A DNA stretch of 64,000 nucleotides, from NCBI GenBank assembly GCA_024275955.1, contig JAJRYD010000031.1, positions 2,501-66,500 of the forward strand, written 5' to 3'. Below the pieces are notes generated by a model, which saw only the letters and a list, made by a program, of their open reading frames with translations, had not been told where the DNA came from and ran no database searches. Below are positions 37,823 to 46,669 of the stretch, in pieces. The DNA is from Nitrospirota bacterium (GTDB lineage: Bacteria; Nitrospinota_A; UBA7883; JACRGQ01). Each line of letters starts with the position of its first letter. Within the stretch, counting starts at the first letter, position 1. The translations under genes and the position numbers were made by a program.

Positions 37823-38552
37823 TGATATTTTAGGACGTAACCCTCTTGAGGGCGGGCTGGACAGTGTCTGGAAGATTCCTAAGAAAATACCTGAAACCGA
37901 GAAACCTATGGTAGAAGCGGAGCCGTCGAGCATCTTCGCCCCTTCTAGTCAAGCGGGAGAAGCTTTAGAAACAGCCGAAGAGTGGTCCCCCGTTCTTGGC
38001 AGTGAGGGAGATGGCGAAGGAGCTGACGGTTCAAATGATGTCTCGGACATATTCAGCAGTTATCCCATTTTGAATATTGATTCTGCTAAAGATGAAAAAC
38101 CTATTGAAAGCAGTGTTCAGCTTGTAGGGTTTAAGCTTGGCGATGAACTTTTCGGCATCGACATTATGCGTGTACAGGAGATAATCCGTGTCGTCAATAT
38201 CACCAGAGTTCCAAAGACAGCGGAGTCCGTTAAGGGAGTAGTCAACTTAAGAGGGAAGGTGCTTCCTGTTGTAGACCTTAAAAATAAATTTTCGTTCGAT
38301 TACCACGGTTCCATAACCGGCAGTGAGCGTATAATAATCGTGAATGCCGATGTAGGCACTGTAGGTTTTTTGGTGGATGAAGTGATAGAAGTTTTGAGCA
38401 TGCCTGAGAGTATAATAGCTCCTCCGCTTCCATCCTATACCAAGCTCGATTCAAAATTCATTACAGGTATAGGCAGGCTGGAAGAACAGCCGCTTGTTAT
38501 ACTCGACCTGAACCATCTCGTGTCATCGAGCCAGCTTACTGCTGATATGTAG
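37815..38552 (+). CDS. cheW: CheW adaptor with long acidic N-terminus
   Basis: I choose TTG 37815, since aaggagg lies about 8 nt upstream and the protein then begins MSDDILGRNPLEGG; an upstream in-frame ATG at 37788 would read through that site. The 245-residue protein has a disordered acidic first 95 residues, then a full CheW domain: QLVGFKLGDELFGIDIMRVQ, VVNLRGKVLPVVDL, and a final KFITGIGRLEEQ. It couples CheA to receptors. The extension and position next to the ParA gene recall ParP, which anchors arrays, but the domain is a canonical CheW. Confidence 0.88.
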   Translation: MSDDILGRNPLEGGLDSVWKIPKKIPETEKPMVEAEPSSIFAPSSQAGEALETAEEWSPVLGSEGDGEGADGSNDVSDIFSSYPILNIDSAKDEKPIESSVQLVGFKLGDELFGIDIMRVQEIIRVVNITRVPKTAESVKGVVNLRGKVLPVVDLKNKFSFDYHGSITGSERIIIVNADVGTVGFLVDEVIEVLSMPESIIAPPLPSYTKLDSKFITGIGRLEEQPLVILDLNHLVSSSQLTADM

Positions 38553-38621
38553 TCAGCCGCTGTATGGTTCTTTTTTTATAAACGGTGCGGCCTTTGATAG
38601 CGGAGTGGGGGGTTAAGCAGA

Positions 38622-39353
38622 TTGAAAAAACTTGTAGCGATACCGATATATAACGAGAAACCTTATATAGAAGCTGTTCTTGAGTCTGTCAGGCGGTATC
38701 ACGCGGGTGGAAACATTCTTGTGGTCGACGATGGCTCTACCGATGGTTCCGCGTCGATACTTTCCGGCATTGAATCAATAAACGTCATTACGCATCAGAA
38801 AAACCTCGGCTACGGCAAGTCGCTTATCGACTCGTTCGCGTACGCTATCGAAAACTCGTACGACCAGATTGTTACCATCGACTGCGACGAACAGCATGAG
38901 CCGCATCATATACCAGAGATGTTTGACGGCCTTGGCGGTTGCGATGTCTATTCTGCTTCGCGTTACCTAAAGGAGATGGATGGAAACGATAAACCACCGG
39001 AAGACAGGTACAGGATTAATATGACGATTACCCAAAAGATAAACAAGATTACAGGGTATAGTCTTACCGATGGTTTTTGTGGCCTTAAAGGGTATCGTGT
39101 CGATGCCTTGAAGCGGATGGAGCTTGGGCAGTGTTGCTACGCTTTTCCGATAGAGTTTTGGATACAGGCGTACCATCTTGGGCTTAAGGTGAAGGAGTTT
39201 CCTGTAGAGCGGATTTATAACAACCTTAACCGGACATTCGGTTCTCAGCTGGATAACCCGGAAAAGAGGCTGAAACATTATGAAAATATTCTTAGCAACG
39301 AGGTGAAGCGTTGGCAAATATCCTTGCCGTCGGGGCCCATCCAGACGATATAG
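38622..39353 (+). CDS. Family 2 glycosyltransferase, DPM-synthase-like
   Basis: A 243-residue GT-A protein starting at TTG with a ggggg site upstream. It opens LVAIPIYNEKPYIEAVLES, has the nucleotide-binding ILVVDDGSTDGSASIL and IVTIDCDEQHEP (the metal-binding DxD-type motif), then TDGFCGLKGYRV near the C-terminus. There are no TM helices, so it is a soluble or membrane-associated DPM1-like enzyme. Donor and acceptor are unknown. It overlaps the next gene by 43 nt, so its product probably acts in the same pathway as the deacetylase. Confidence 0.88.
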   Translation: MKKLVAIPIYNEKPYIEAVLESVRRYHAGGNILVVDDGSTDGSASILSGIESINVITHQKNLGYGKSLIDSFAYAIENSYDQIVTIDCDEQHEPHHIPEMFDGLGGCDVYSASRYLKEMDGNDKPPEDRYRINMTITQKINKITGYSLTDGFCGLKGYRVDALKRMELGQCCYAFPIEFWIQAYHLGLKVKEFPVERIYNNLNRTFGSQLDNPEKRLKHYENILSNEVKRWQISLPSGPIQTI

Positions 39354-40003
39354 AAATAGGAATTGGCGGAACGGTAGCCTCGCTTATAGCGAGGGGTGAT
39401 AATGTTACCCTTTGCGATGTCACCAGCGGAGAACCAACCCCGTACGGCACCCCCGAAAAGCGAAGAGAGGAAACGGCGAACGCGAACTCCATACTAAAGG
39501 TGGAGAATAGAATCAACCTCGGGCTTGAAAATAGATGGCTGAGAGATACAAAAAAAGCGAGGGTAGCTCTCGCGGAAGTTTACAGGGAAACAAGGCCCGA
39601 TATCATTTTGATACCGTATTACGACGATTCGCACCCCGACCATGTAGAGGCATCGAAGATAGCCCAAGCGGCGCGCTTTGTCGCCAAGTACACCAAAACC
39701 GATATGAAAGGGGAGCCGTTTTATCCACCGAAGATTTTTTTCTACTTCTGTGTTCACCGCAAGAAGTTTATAGAACCTTCGATTATTTTTGATATCTCCG
39801 ATACCATCGAACAAAAGCTGAAGGCGGTTAGCGCCTACCGATCCCAGTTTTTTGCCGGCGGAGAGGAAATGGGCGAAAAAAAAATAGAAAACTTTAAAGG
39901 CAAGGCGGCCTACTTTGGTTCCTTTATCGGCGCTTCTTACGGAGAACCTTTGCTAAACCTTGAGGAAATAGGGATAAGCTCTTTCGACGGCCTTCTTCCA
40001 TGA
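39311..40003 (+). CDS. PIG-L/BshB1-type deacetylase
   Basis: A 230-residue LmbE-fold deacetylase beginning at TTG with aggtga just upstream. It has the zinc-binding AVGAHPDDIEIGIGG and IPYYDDSHPDHVEAS motifs and the CDVTSGEPTPYGTPEKR segment typical of BshB1 (GlcNAc-malate deacetylase). It removes an N-acetyl group from a glucosamine-containing substrate. In bacillithiol synthesis this precedes BshC; here a BshC-like gene follows with an ATGA overlap. GlcNAc-phosphatidylinositol-like substrates remain possible. Confidence 0.85.
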   Translation: MANILAVGAHPDDIEIGIGGTVASLIARGDNVTLCDVTSGEPTPYGTPEKRREETANANSILKVENRINLGLENRWLRDTKKARVALAEVYRETRPDIILIPYYDDSHPDHVEASKIAQAARFVAKYTKTDMKGEPFYPPKIFFYFCVHRKKFIEPSIIFDISDTIEQKLKAVSAYRSQFFAGGEEMGEKKIENFKGKAAYFGSFIGASYGEPLLNLEEIGISSFDGLLP

Positions 40004-41484
40004 TTGAAATTCCTGCGCGGGGGGAGGCTGTCTGCCAGCCGGCATCTCGGCTTTGGGCCGGTTTGGCCGAAAATAATAAAAAAATAACAGCAGGCATCCA
40101 CCCTTCGATAGACCGATTAGAATTCAGGAAAGATATGTTTGCTATCTCAAGCGAGTATATGTCGTCAATAGGGCTTGATGCTCCAGAGTTCAAAGAGGGC
40201 TATCCGATAATTCTATCCGGCCACCAGCCGCACCCGTTTCACTTAGGGATACTCTACAAATACAAGATGCTTGCGCAAATATCGAAAAAGAACCTGAATG
40301 CCGTATGGGTTTCTATTGATACAGATATTTGCGAAGGTTTCCCCCTGAAAATACCGTCGATGAAAAACGGCTCCCAGCTTTTGTCGAGGCGGATGCTTCC
40401 CCGCAGTACGGCAGAACTTTACAGAGACGCAAAAACCGATATCGACGCGATAGCCGCTTTTCGCCGTGAGCTGGAGGAAGATATATCTTCGCTTCCAAAC
40501 CGTGTCTATCAAGATGGGGTACTGTTTTTGAATAAGAATACAGGTTCCCCTCTTCCATATTTTATGAGCGACCTTATGGTTTCTTGGAGGAGAGCTTATG
40601 CCTCTTCGCTTCCTTCCTCGGTTTTCGAAATCCCTCTTTCGAGAATTTGCGAGACGAAAAATTTTTACAGGTTTGCTTTCGGCATGCTGTCGCACGCGCG
40701 CGAAGTCGCCGGTCTGTTTAATTCAACTCTCCATGATTATCGAAAAAAGCACAAGGTAAGGTCTAAAGCAAATCCGTTCCCCGATATTACCGAGAACGGT
40801 CCGTTTGTGGAAACGCTTTTCTGGAGGGTAGAAGAAGGTAAAAGGGTTCCGCTTTTCGTAGAAAGCCAAAGCAGGGGGAAAGTGGTATTGCTTTTTGGCA
40901 AGGAAACTGTGGAGGCAGATTCTGCCGAGGCGCTCAAATCGGCATGCGACGCGAACGGGGTAAAGGTTTGGCCCAGAGCGGTGGCGCTTTCTATTTTGCA
41001 AAGGCTTTTTCTTAGCGATTTTTTTATTCACGGCATAGGAGGTGGCAGATACGATAGAATAACAGACACCTTGATAAGGAAGTTTTACGGGATGGAGCCG
41101 CCGGAGTTTGCTGTCGCTTCGTTTACGCCTGGGATACAGGTGATGGAAGACCGATCGGAAAAGCTGGCTACTGCTAGGCAGGTTTTGAGAGAAATGGTCT
41201 TTCACCCTGAGGATTATTTAGAAAAAACAGCTCCAATAGTTGAAATGATTAAAAAAAAGGAAGATATGGTTTCTGCCATAAAGGAGCAAGGGGCCGATAA
41301 AAAGAGGCTTGGAGGTTTAATTTCTGCTCTAAATAAAAAACTGCTGGCAGAGCTTGCTCCCAAACAGGAGAAGCTTAAAGAGGAAATAGAACAGCTGGAG
41401 GCAGAGCTTTCAAGTTTTCATGCACTTGAGAGCAGGGAGCTTCCTTATTTTCTTTATCCACCTGAAACTTTTTTTGGTGTTTAG
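40000..41484 (+). CDS. BshC-like protein (bacillithiol synthase-related)
   Basis: A 494-residue protein whose ATG overlaps the deacetylase stop. The N-terminal IILSGHQPHPFHLGILYKYK parallels the BshC GQQ-x-GLF-x-GPLY block (here HQP), and FFIHGIGGGRYDRITDTLIR parallels the HGIGG-KYDxITD motif seen in this wider family. A C-terminal coiled coil (PKQEKLKEEIEQLEAE) also recalls BshC. Sequence beyond these motifs diverges, and BshA (GT4) is missing. I assign it to the broader BshC-like family, not to bacillithiol synthase itself. It would be expected to join a thiol or amino acid to the deacetylated sugar. Confidence 0.5.
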   Translation: MIEIPARGEAVCQPASRLWAGLAENNKKITAGIHPSIDRLEFRKDMFAISSEYMSSIGLDAPEFKEGYPIILSGHQPHPFHLGILYKYKMLAQISKKNLNAVWVSIDTDICEGFPLKIPSMKNGSQLLSRRMLPRSTAELYRDAKTDIDAIAAFRRELEEDISSLPNRVYQDGVLFLNKNTGSPLPYFMSDLMVSWRRAYASSLPSSVFEIPLSRICETKNFYRFAFGMLSHAREVAGLFNSTLHDYRKKHKVRSKANPFPDITENGPFVETLFWRVEEGKRVPLFVESQSRGKVVLLFGKETVEADSAEALKSACDANGVKVWPRAVALSILQRLFLSDFFIHGIGGGRYDRITDTLIRKFYGMEPPEFAVASFTPGIQVMEDRSEKLATARQVLREMVFHPEDYLEKTAPIVEMIKKKEDMVSAIKEQGADKKRLGGLISALNKKLLAELAPKQEKLKEEIEQLEAELSSFHALESRELPYFLYPPETFFGV

Positions 41485-41587
41485 CTATTTCTCGATAATG
41501 CTTGTTTTTCTATCTTTAGGTTTGTGGTGTTAAAATGCCGTGGTTAAGGGGGTAGAGGTTTTTGCATTACAACAAAAGAGGACAAGT

Positions 41588-44356
41588 TTGACTGACAAAG
41601 ATAGTTTTACGCGGCATATTTCGAAGGAAGAGCTAAAGCTTCTAGCGAGGTTTCCAGAAGAAAATCCCCATCCGGTTTTCAGGGTCAGCAGAGATGGTAA
41701 GGTCTGTTACGCTAATAAGGCTAGCGTCAAACTTCTAAAAGCGAACGGGGTTACTTTAGGCTCTTACGTTCCAAAAGAGTGGGAGAGCGCCGTAAACGAT
41801 GTTTTTATGTCGGATTCGGCACGCGAGATTAAAGTTGCCGTTGACGGAAGGGTGTTTATGCTCTCTTTTACACCTATTGAGGGAGACGATTTTCTCTACG
41901 CCTATTCTACCGATGTGACCGATAGAGTTGCCGCCGAGAACGCGATGCGCAGAAGCAGTGAAAGCCTTGCAAGGGCCCAGAGAATAGCAAAGGTAGGAAG
42001 CTGGGATTGGAATATAGCTACCAACGACCTTGAATGGTCTGACGAAACATATAGAATCTTCGGCGCGAACCCTGTCGAGGTCGAGGCTACATACGAAGGG
42101 TTTCTTTCGTTTATTCACCCTGACGACAGGGACAGTGTTGACAAAGCGGTGAACAACTGTCTTGCTACTGGCAGTCCCTGTGCCATCGAACACCGTGTTG
42201 TTACTTCAAAAGGCGAAGAGAGAATAGTGAAAGAATATGGCGAGCTGTTTTTAGATTCGTCAGGTAAGCCGGAAAAGATGGTCGGCACGGTTCAGGATAT
42301 TACCGATATGCGTAAAACAGAAGAGAGCCTTAACAAGGCCCAGTCACTCAGCCATACCGGAAGCTGGGAATGGGATATCCCCTCAGGAAAAGTCGTATGG
42401 TCGGACGAGCATTACCGGATTTTCGGCCTTGAACCGCAAAAAACAGAGGCTACATACGAGCTGTTTATGAAGTATGTCCACCCAGATGATGCCGGCTTCG
42501 TAGTCAAATCTATAGAAGACGCTTTTAGCGGCAAGAAGAAATATGAAGTAGAGCATAGAGTGATAAAGGAAGGCGGGGAGCGGCGGGTCTGTCGCGGGCA
42601 GGGAGAGGTTCAGTTCGGCGACGATGGCAAGCCCAGAAAAATGGTCGGCACCATTCAGGACATTACCGATATGCGCAAATCAGAAGATAGCCTCAAACTG
42701 GCACGTACCATTTTCGAAAGCGCCCATGAGGGAGTGGTGATTTGCGGTGCCGACGTGAATATTGAATCTGTAAATCCGGCATTCACAAAGATAACAGGGT
42801 ACGCAGAAGAGGAAGTGATAGGCAAAAACCCCAGTTTTTTGCAGTCCGACAGGCATTCGGCGGAATTTTATAAAGCTATGTGGGCAGAAATAGAAAAAAC
42901 CGGCTATTGGAGCGGTGAAATATGGAACAGGCGTAAAAACGGCGAGGCCTACCCTGAGCTTCTTTCCATCACTGCCGAGAAGAACAGTTGTGGAGGGGTG
43001 GAACATTACATAGCGGTCTTCACCGACCTTACCGGAGCCGCGGGCAGAGACGATAGCCGCTACAAGGAAAACTATGACCCATTGACAGGCTTGCCGAACA
43101 GAATACTTTTTGCGGACAGGCTCAACCAGTCGATAGCGCATACGGAGAGATCCGGCGGGATACTCTCTTTAATTATTTTGGGACTGGACGGTTTTGTAAA
43201 AGTGAACAACAGGTTTGGATATGCCGCAGGGGATAAAGTTTTGCAGGAGGCTAGTAAAAGAATTATGCGGTCAGCGAGAGATGTCGATACCGTTTCCCGT
43301 TTTGGGTCGGATGAGTTTGGGCTTATTCTTGGCGATATAAAAAATTCCGGCGTGGCGGCAAAGATGGGTTCTAAAATCATGGAATCTTTCTCGGAACCGT
43401 TCAAGATAGGCGGCGAAGATATTTTTCTTACCATTAGCGTCGGGATAGCTCTTTACCCGAACGACGGCAGGGTGGGGCAGTCGGTTATAAAAAACTGCGA
43501 TATAGCTATGCAAAGAGCTAAGGAGCTTGGCGGCGACAGGTGCCAGCTTTTCACCTCCGAGATGAATGAAAAAGCGATGAAACGGCTTACGCTCGAAAAG
43601 GAATTACGGCTAGCACTTAGAAGGGAGGAACTGCTCCCCTTTTTTCAGCCAAAGGTAAGCATTGGAACAGGAAAGATGATAGGCATGGAAGCTCTCGCAA
43701 GGTGGGATCATCCGGAAAAAGGGTTGGTTTCTCCTGCTGAGTTTATACCGATTGCGGAGGAGACCGGCCTGATAGTGCCTATGGGAGAGCATATTCTCCG
43801 CGAATCATGCCGCATCAACAAAGTTTTTCAGGACGCGGGGTACCCGCCGATGATGGTCGCGGTAAACCTATCCCCAAAACAGTTTACGGAGAGCAACATA
43901 GTTATGATGGTCGAGTCTGTTCTTGAGGAGACCAATCTTTCGCCGGAATACCTAGAGATGGAGATAACCGAGAGCATGGTTATGGAAGATGTCGAAAATG
44001 CGATAGCAACATTGAAAAAACTGAATGAAATGGGGATAACACTCTCTATAGACGATTTCGGCACCGGCTACTCGTCGCTTGGCTACCTGAAAAGATTTCC
44101 TATAGATGCCTTGAAGATAGATATGATTTTCATCCGCGACATGACTGTCTCTAGTGACGACGCGGAAATAGTATCGGCGATAATTTCGATGGCGAAAAGC
44201 CTTAACCTTAAGGTAATAGCCGAAGGAGTGGAAACAAAGGAACAGCTTGAATTGCTAAGAGAGTACGGGTGCGACCAGATACAAGGGTATTATTACAGCA
44301 AGCCCCTTAACAAATCGGTTTTTGAGCTGTTGCTAAAGAGAGGTAAAAAGTTATAG
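41588..44356 (+). CDS. PAS-GGDEF-EAL c-di-GMP signalling protein
   Basis: I use TTG 41588 (MTDKDSFTRHISKEE), which has agagga 6 nt upstream; the frame extends to GTG 41540. The 922-residue soluble protein has an N-terminal PAS, two PAS_3-type domains (VGSWDWNIATNDLEWSDE and TGSWEWDIPSGKVVWSDE), and a fourth PAS (ANVESVNPAFTKITGY-like). A GGDEF domain follows with RFGSDEFGLIL (GSDEF, not GGDEF), then an EAL domain with MEALARW, ITESMVMED and DDFGTGYSSLGYL. EAL residues look intact, so net phosphodiesterase activity is likelier than cyclase. No TM helix is present. Confidence 0.93.
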   Translation: MTDKDSFTRHISKEELKLLARFPEENPHPVFRVSRDGKVCYANKASVKLLKANGVTLGSYVPKEWESAVNDVFMSDSAREIKVAVDGRVFMLSFTPIEGDDFLYAYSTDVTDRVAAENAMRRSSESLARAQRIAKVGSWDWNIATNDLEWSDETYRIFGANPVEVEATYEGFLSFIHPDDRDSVDKAVNNCLATGSPCAIEHRVVTSKGEERIVKEYGELFLDSSGKPEKMVGTVQDITDMRKTEESLNKAQSLSHTGSWEWDIPSGKVVWSDEHYRIFGLEPQKTEATYELFMKYVHPDDAGFVVKSIEDAFSGKKKYEVEHRVIKEGGERRVCRGQGEVQFGDDGKPRKMVGTIQDITDMRKSEDSLKLARTIFESAHEGVVICGADVNIESVNPAFTKITGYAEEEVIGKNPSFLQSDRHSAEFYKAMWAEIEKTGYWSGEIWNRRKNGEAYPELLSITAEKNSCGGVEHYIAVFTDLTGAAGRDDSRYKENYDPLTGLPNRILFADRLNQSIAHTERSGGILSLIILGLDGFVKVNNRFGYAAGDKVLQEASKRIMRSARDVDTVSRFGSDEFGLILGDIKNSGVAAKMGSKIMESFSEPFKIGGEDIFLTISVGIALYPNDGRVGQSVIKNCDIAMQRAKELGGDRCQLFTSEMNEKAMKRLTLEKELRLALRREELLPFFQPKVSIGTGKMIGMEALARWDHPEKGLVSPAEFIPIAEETGLIVPMGEHILRESCRINKVFQDAGYPPMMVAVNLSPKQFTESNIVMMVESVLEETNLSPEYLEMEITESMVMEDVENAIATLKKLNEMGITLSIDDFGTGYSSLGYLKRFPIDALKIDMIFIRDMTVSSDDAEIVSAIISMAKSLNLKVIAEGVETKEQLELLREYGCDQIQGYYYSKPLNKSVFELLLKRGKKL

Positions 44357-44368
44357 CCGGCATCATCG

Positions 44369-44382
44369 GGCCGACAACGGCC
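44369..44382. terminator. Weak hairpin between convergent genes
   Basis: ggccg (44369-44373) and cggcc (44378-44382) form a perfect 5-bp stem with a four-base acaa loop, between the convergent ends of the GGDEF-EAL gene and the anti-sigma-like gene. It is followed by ttt on the plus strand only, so termination strength is doubtful. Confidence 0.3.
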
Positions 44383-44389
44383 TTTGCCG

Positions 44390-45259
44390 CTATTCAGTTA
44401 CTCTAAACTTAAGCTTCCCTACGAAGTATCTTTTCTCCGGTAATCCTCCGGCAAGAATCCATAGGTATTTGCCATCTTCGGCGAACTCCTTACTGTCTAT
44501 CGTTACCGAGTTCTTTTTTGTTTCGATACGCATTACCGTTTGCGGTGCTATGCCGGAGATGTTTTGCAGTACGAAGTTGTAGCGGTCTGCCTCTTTAACA
44601 TCTTTCCAGAGGAACTTTATAGTTTGCCTGCCAGCCTCGACTTTCATCTCTGCCGGCCGACTGCCGATTTTCTCTCCGCTTTTGCCAAGATAAAAAAGAG
44701 GCTGTTTATTTGCGAGGTTCGCGAATATCGAATATTGTGAACCTCCAGTTATTTCTGAAACATGAATAGCGTCTCTTTCTATAAATATAAATAGAAAAAG
44801 GATAACCGCCGTAGCAAAAGCAGGTAAAGGTGCCGTTCTAAAACTGTTTCTAATAATATCCCATACGGTCTTGTTTTCACTAGTCGGAGCTATCATGGGG
44901 AGCGTCAGGTTTATCGCGGTTTTGAGATATTTCTCTGGCGCGGATGGCAGTTCGTCGGTTTTCATAGCTGTCGATTTAGCATGGTAATAGGCGGCACTCT
45001 CGAAGCAGTAACAGCAGTTTTGTATATGAAGCTGTTTTTCGCTTACACTTTTAGTTTCTTCGTTGTCGATAATGTTTGCTATATCTTCTTGGGATAGGCA
45101 GTCTTTTTTCTTTTTACCCATCAAGATAGCACTGCCGGAAACTGCCGACTGAAACTCTTTTAAGAGAGCTATTCTATCTGCACAGCTGTCACAAAGATGG
45201 CCGGGCATTTTTTTGCTGTTAACCGCCTCTAGTATCTCGGCTGAATTAAGGTGCTTCAT
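44390..45259 (-). CDS. Membrane protein, anti-sigma-factor-like, with zinc-binding motif
   Basis: A 289-residue protein whose ATG overlaps the stop of the region-4 gene. The cytoplasmic N-terminus (residues 1-145) has two Cys clusters, GHLCDSCADR and HIQNCCYCFES, resembling zinc-binding anti-sigma modules. One TM helix lies at about 147-167 (PAFATAVILFLFIFIE) and a beta-rich extracytoplasmic domain of about 120 residues follows. Its arrangement after the split sigma genes suggests it tethers and inhibits the sigma factor until an envelope signal releases it. This is inference; it shows only loose similarity to the ZAS family. Confidence 0.6.
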   Translation of the reverse strand: MKHLNSAEILEAVNSKKMPGHLCDSCADRIALLKEFQSAVSGSAILMGKKKKDCLSQEDIANIIDNEETKSVSEKQLHIQNCCYCFESAAYYHAKSTAMKTDELPSAPEKYLKTAINLTLPMIAPTSENKTVWDIIRNSFRTAPLPAFATAVILFLFIFIERDAIHVSEITGGSQYSIFANLANKQPLFYLGKSGEKIGSRPAEMKVEAGRQTIKFLWKDVKEADRYNFVLQNISGIAPQTVMRIETKKNSVTIDSKEFAEDGKYLWILAGGLPEKRYFVGKLKFRVTE

Positions 45260-45858
45260 GTAGCCACCCCTGTTTCCGAAAGAACCGATTTCAACGCTTT
45301 AACCGATAAATTGTTATGCCCGATAGTTGCTGTATTTTTCATTTTGGCCAAAAGTTTTTTTAAAACCGTTTCCACAGACCGAAAAACCCCGCCGACGCTC
45401 TTAGGCATCTCTGCCCCGTTCATTCCTGTCTTTTCGTAAAATCGTAATATCTCCCTGCCTGTCATTCTTTGGTGAAAGAAAAGATGCAAAAGTTTTCTGT
45501 CGTCGTTCTCCATGCCGGATATAGCTTTTTCCAGCGATGTTAAAAATGTTTTTAAGGCCAAACGGTCTTCCGGCGAAATTTCTACAGAGAGAGGTTCCAT
45601 CCTGCCGCTGTTGTCAGCGTCTATTGATATCATTAAAGGGTCGGTAATTATGTCGTATTTTCCGTTTGCTATAAGCGTACGTTTTACTTCGCTCGAAAGC
45701 TTAGAAACTTTCGAGAGTGGGAAACCTGTTTCGACAGCTATCTGTTCTTCGGTTTTTCTGAGACGCAGAAATATACAGACGCTTTGGGTGTCGCGCGATA
45801 GCTTCTTTATTTCCGATGGAAGCCTTTGGTAAGCGGTATTGCTAAAAAACTCGTCCAT
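45256..45858 (-). CDS. Sigma factor region-4-like protein (second half of split sigma)
   Basis: A 200-residue protein. Residues about 10-60 (YQRLPSEIKKLSRDTQSVC, LRKTEEQIAVETGFPLSKV) and about 115-165 (ISGMENDDRKLLHLFFHQRM, TGREILRFYEKTG, SVGGVFRSVETVLKKLLAKM) have the helix-turn-helix character of sigma region 4. Its ATG (45858), with aggtgg upstream, lies inside the last codons of the region-2 gene. Deleting one T from the T6 run near 45845-45850 would fuse the two into one reading frame. Either a two-subunit sigma or a frameshifted single sigma is possible. Confidence 0.6.
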   Translation of the reverse strand: MDEFFSNTAYQRLPSEIKKLSRDTQSVCIFLRLRKTEEQIAVETGFPLSKVSKLSSEVKRTLIANGKYDIITDPLMISIDADNSGRMEPLSVEISPEDRLALKTFLTSLEKAISGMENDDRKLLHLFFHQRMTGREILRFYEKTGMNGAEMPKSVGGVFRSVETVLKKLLAKMKNTATIGHNNLSVKALKSVLSETGVAT

Positions 45859-46264
45859 ATTTCCACCTAAGCCAGTCTATATAAAATTCCCTTGAGTTAA
45901 GGATTCGCCAAACGAATGTGGAGAGCTTGCTGTTATTGCGAGCGGAGTAGCGGACGACCCGCTTTTGCAACTGCTCGAATATCCAGATATATATTTCCAT
46001 ACCGTCATCGCATTCATCCTCGCGCCTCTCTGTTGTTCTCCCTTCCATTTTGGAATGGAGCAGTGCCAGCCCGCAGTTCGCGCAAGGCTTGCCACAGTGC
46101 CGTTCGCACCATTTTCGCGCTCTGTAAAGCACCCAGCTGGAATAACCGAGGACGAACCTCTCCCATGCTTGGGTATCGCCTTTTGCTATTTTGGATACCA
46201 GCTCCAGATCGGCTTTTGGAAGCTGTTTTTGCTCTTTCCCGCTCTCTGCAATAGGTTTTGTCAT
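45842..46264 (-). CDS. ECF-like sigma factor region-2 protein (first half of split sigma)
   Basis: A 140-residue protein. LVSKIAKGDTQAWERFVLGY at residues about 22-41 matches ECF region 2.1, and SARNNSKLSTFVWRILNSR followed by DWLRWKYGRV matches regions 2.3-2.4 that melt and read the -10 box. Between them is an insertion with four Cys (CERHCGKPCANC) that could bind zinc. There is no region 4; the gene ends at TAG 45842, just past the start of the region-4 gene. No other gene lies between here and the upstream MITE. Confidence 0.65.
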   Translation of the reverse strand: MTKPIAESGKEQKQLPKADLELVSKIAKGDTQAWERFVLGYSSWVLYRARKWCERHCGKPCANCGLALLHSKMEGRTTERREDECDDGMEIYIWIFEQLQKRVVRYSARNNSKLSTFVWRILNSREFYIDWLRWKYGRVF

Positions 46265-46491
46265 AAAGTGAACCTATTTTAGCTGAATATACAGCTTTTA
46301 GGGGCATTTGGGCAGTTTGGCCTTTTATATTTTCCATCACTAATAGTTAGACGGACAGGTTATTCTGGTTCTTACAGGTAGAGCAGATATTTTTAAAATT
46401 TTGAAAACCGGCCGCGCCGCGCCGTTGCCGTCTTGCCGGCGGGGCGCGTAGTGGCGGTAACAGAAAAAGCTAGAGTCAGCCTGTATCTTAT

Positions 46492-46621
46492 GGGACTGTT
46501 TCCAAAAGAGTTTTTAAGCGTTTTAAAGGAGAAGTTCATTTTCTAACTTCGTAAAAACAGAGGCTTTAGAGATTGGCGATTAACAGCAAAATCAAATTTA
46601 TGCTATTCGGCAACAGCCCCC
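46492..46621 (-). repeat. MITE-like element, copy 4 (intact)
   Basis: A 130-bp element in reverse orientation (gggactgtttcc to caacagcccc), flanked by the perfect 5-bp duplication CTTAT (46487-46491 and 46622-46626). It occupies most of the 46265-46669 intergenic stretch between the sigma gene and mtnP; I see no gene in the rest. Confidence 0.9.
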
Positions 46622-46669
46622 CTTATAGAGGGGAGAATCAGCCAGATCTCACCTCTGCGCAGAAAGCAA

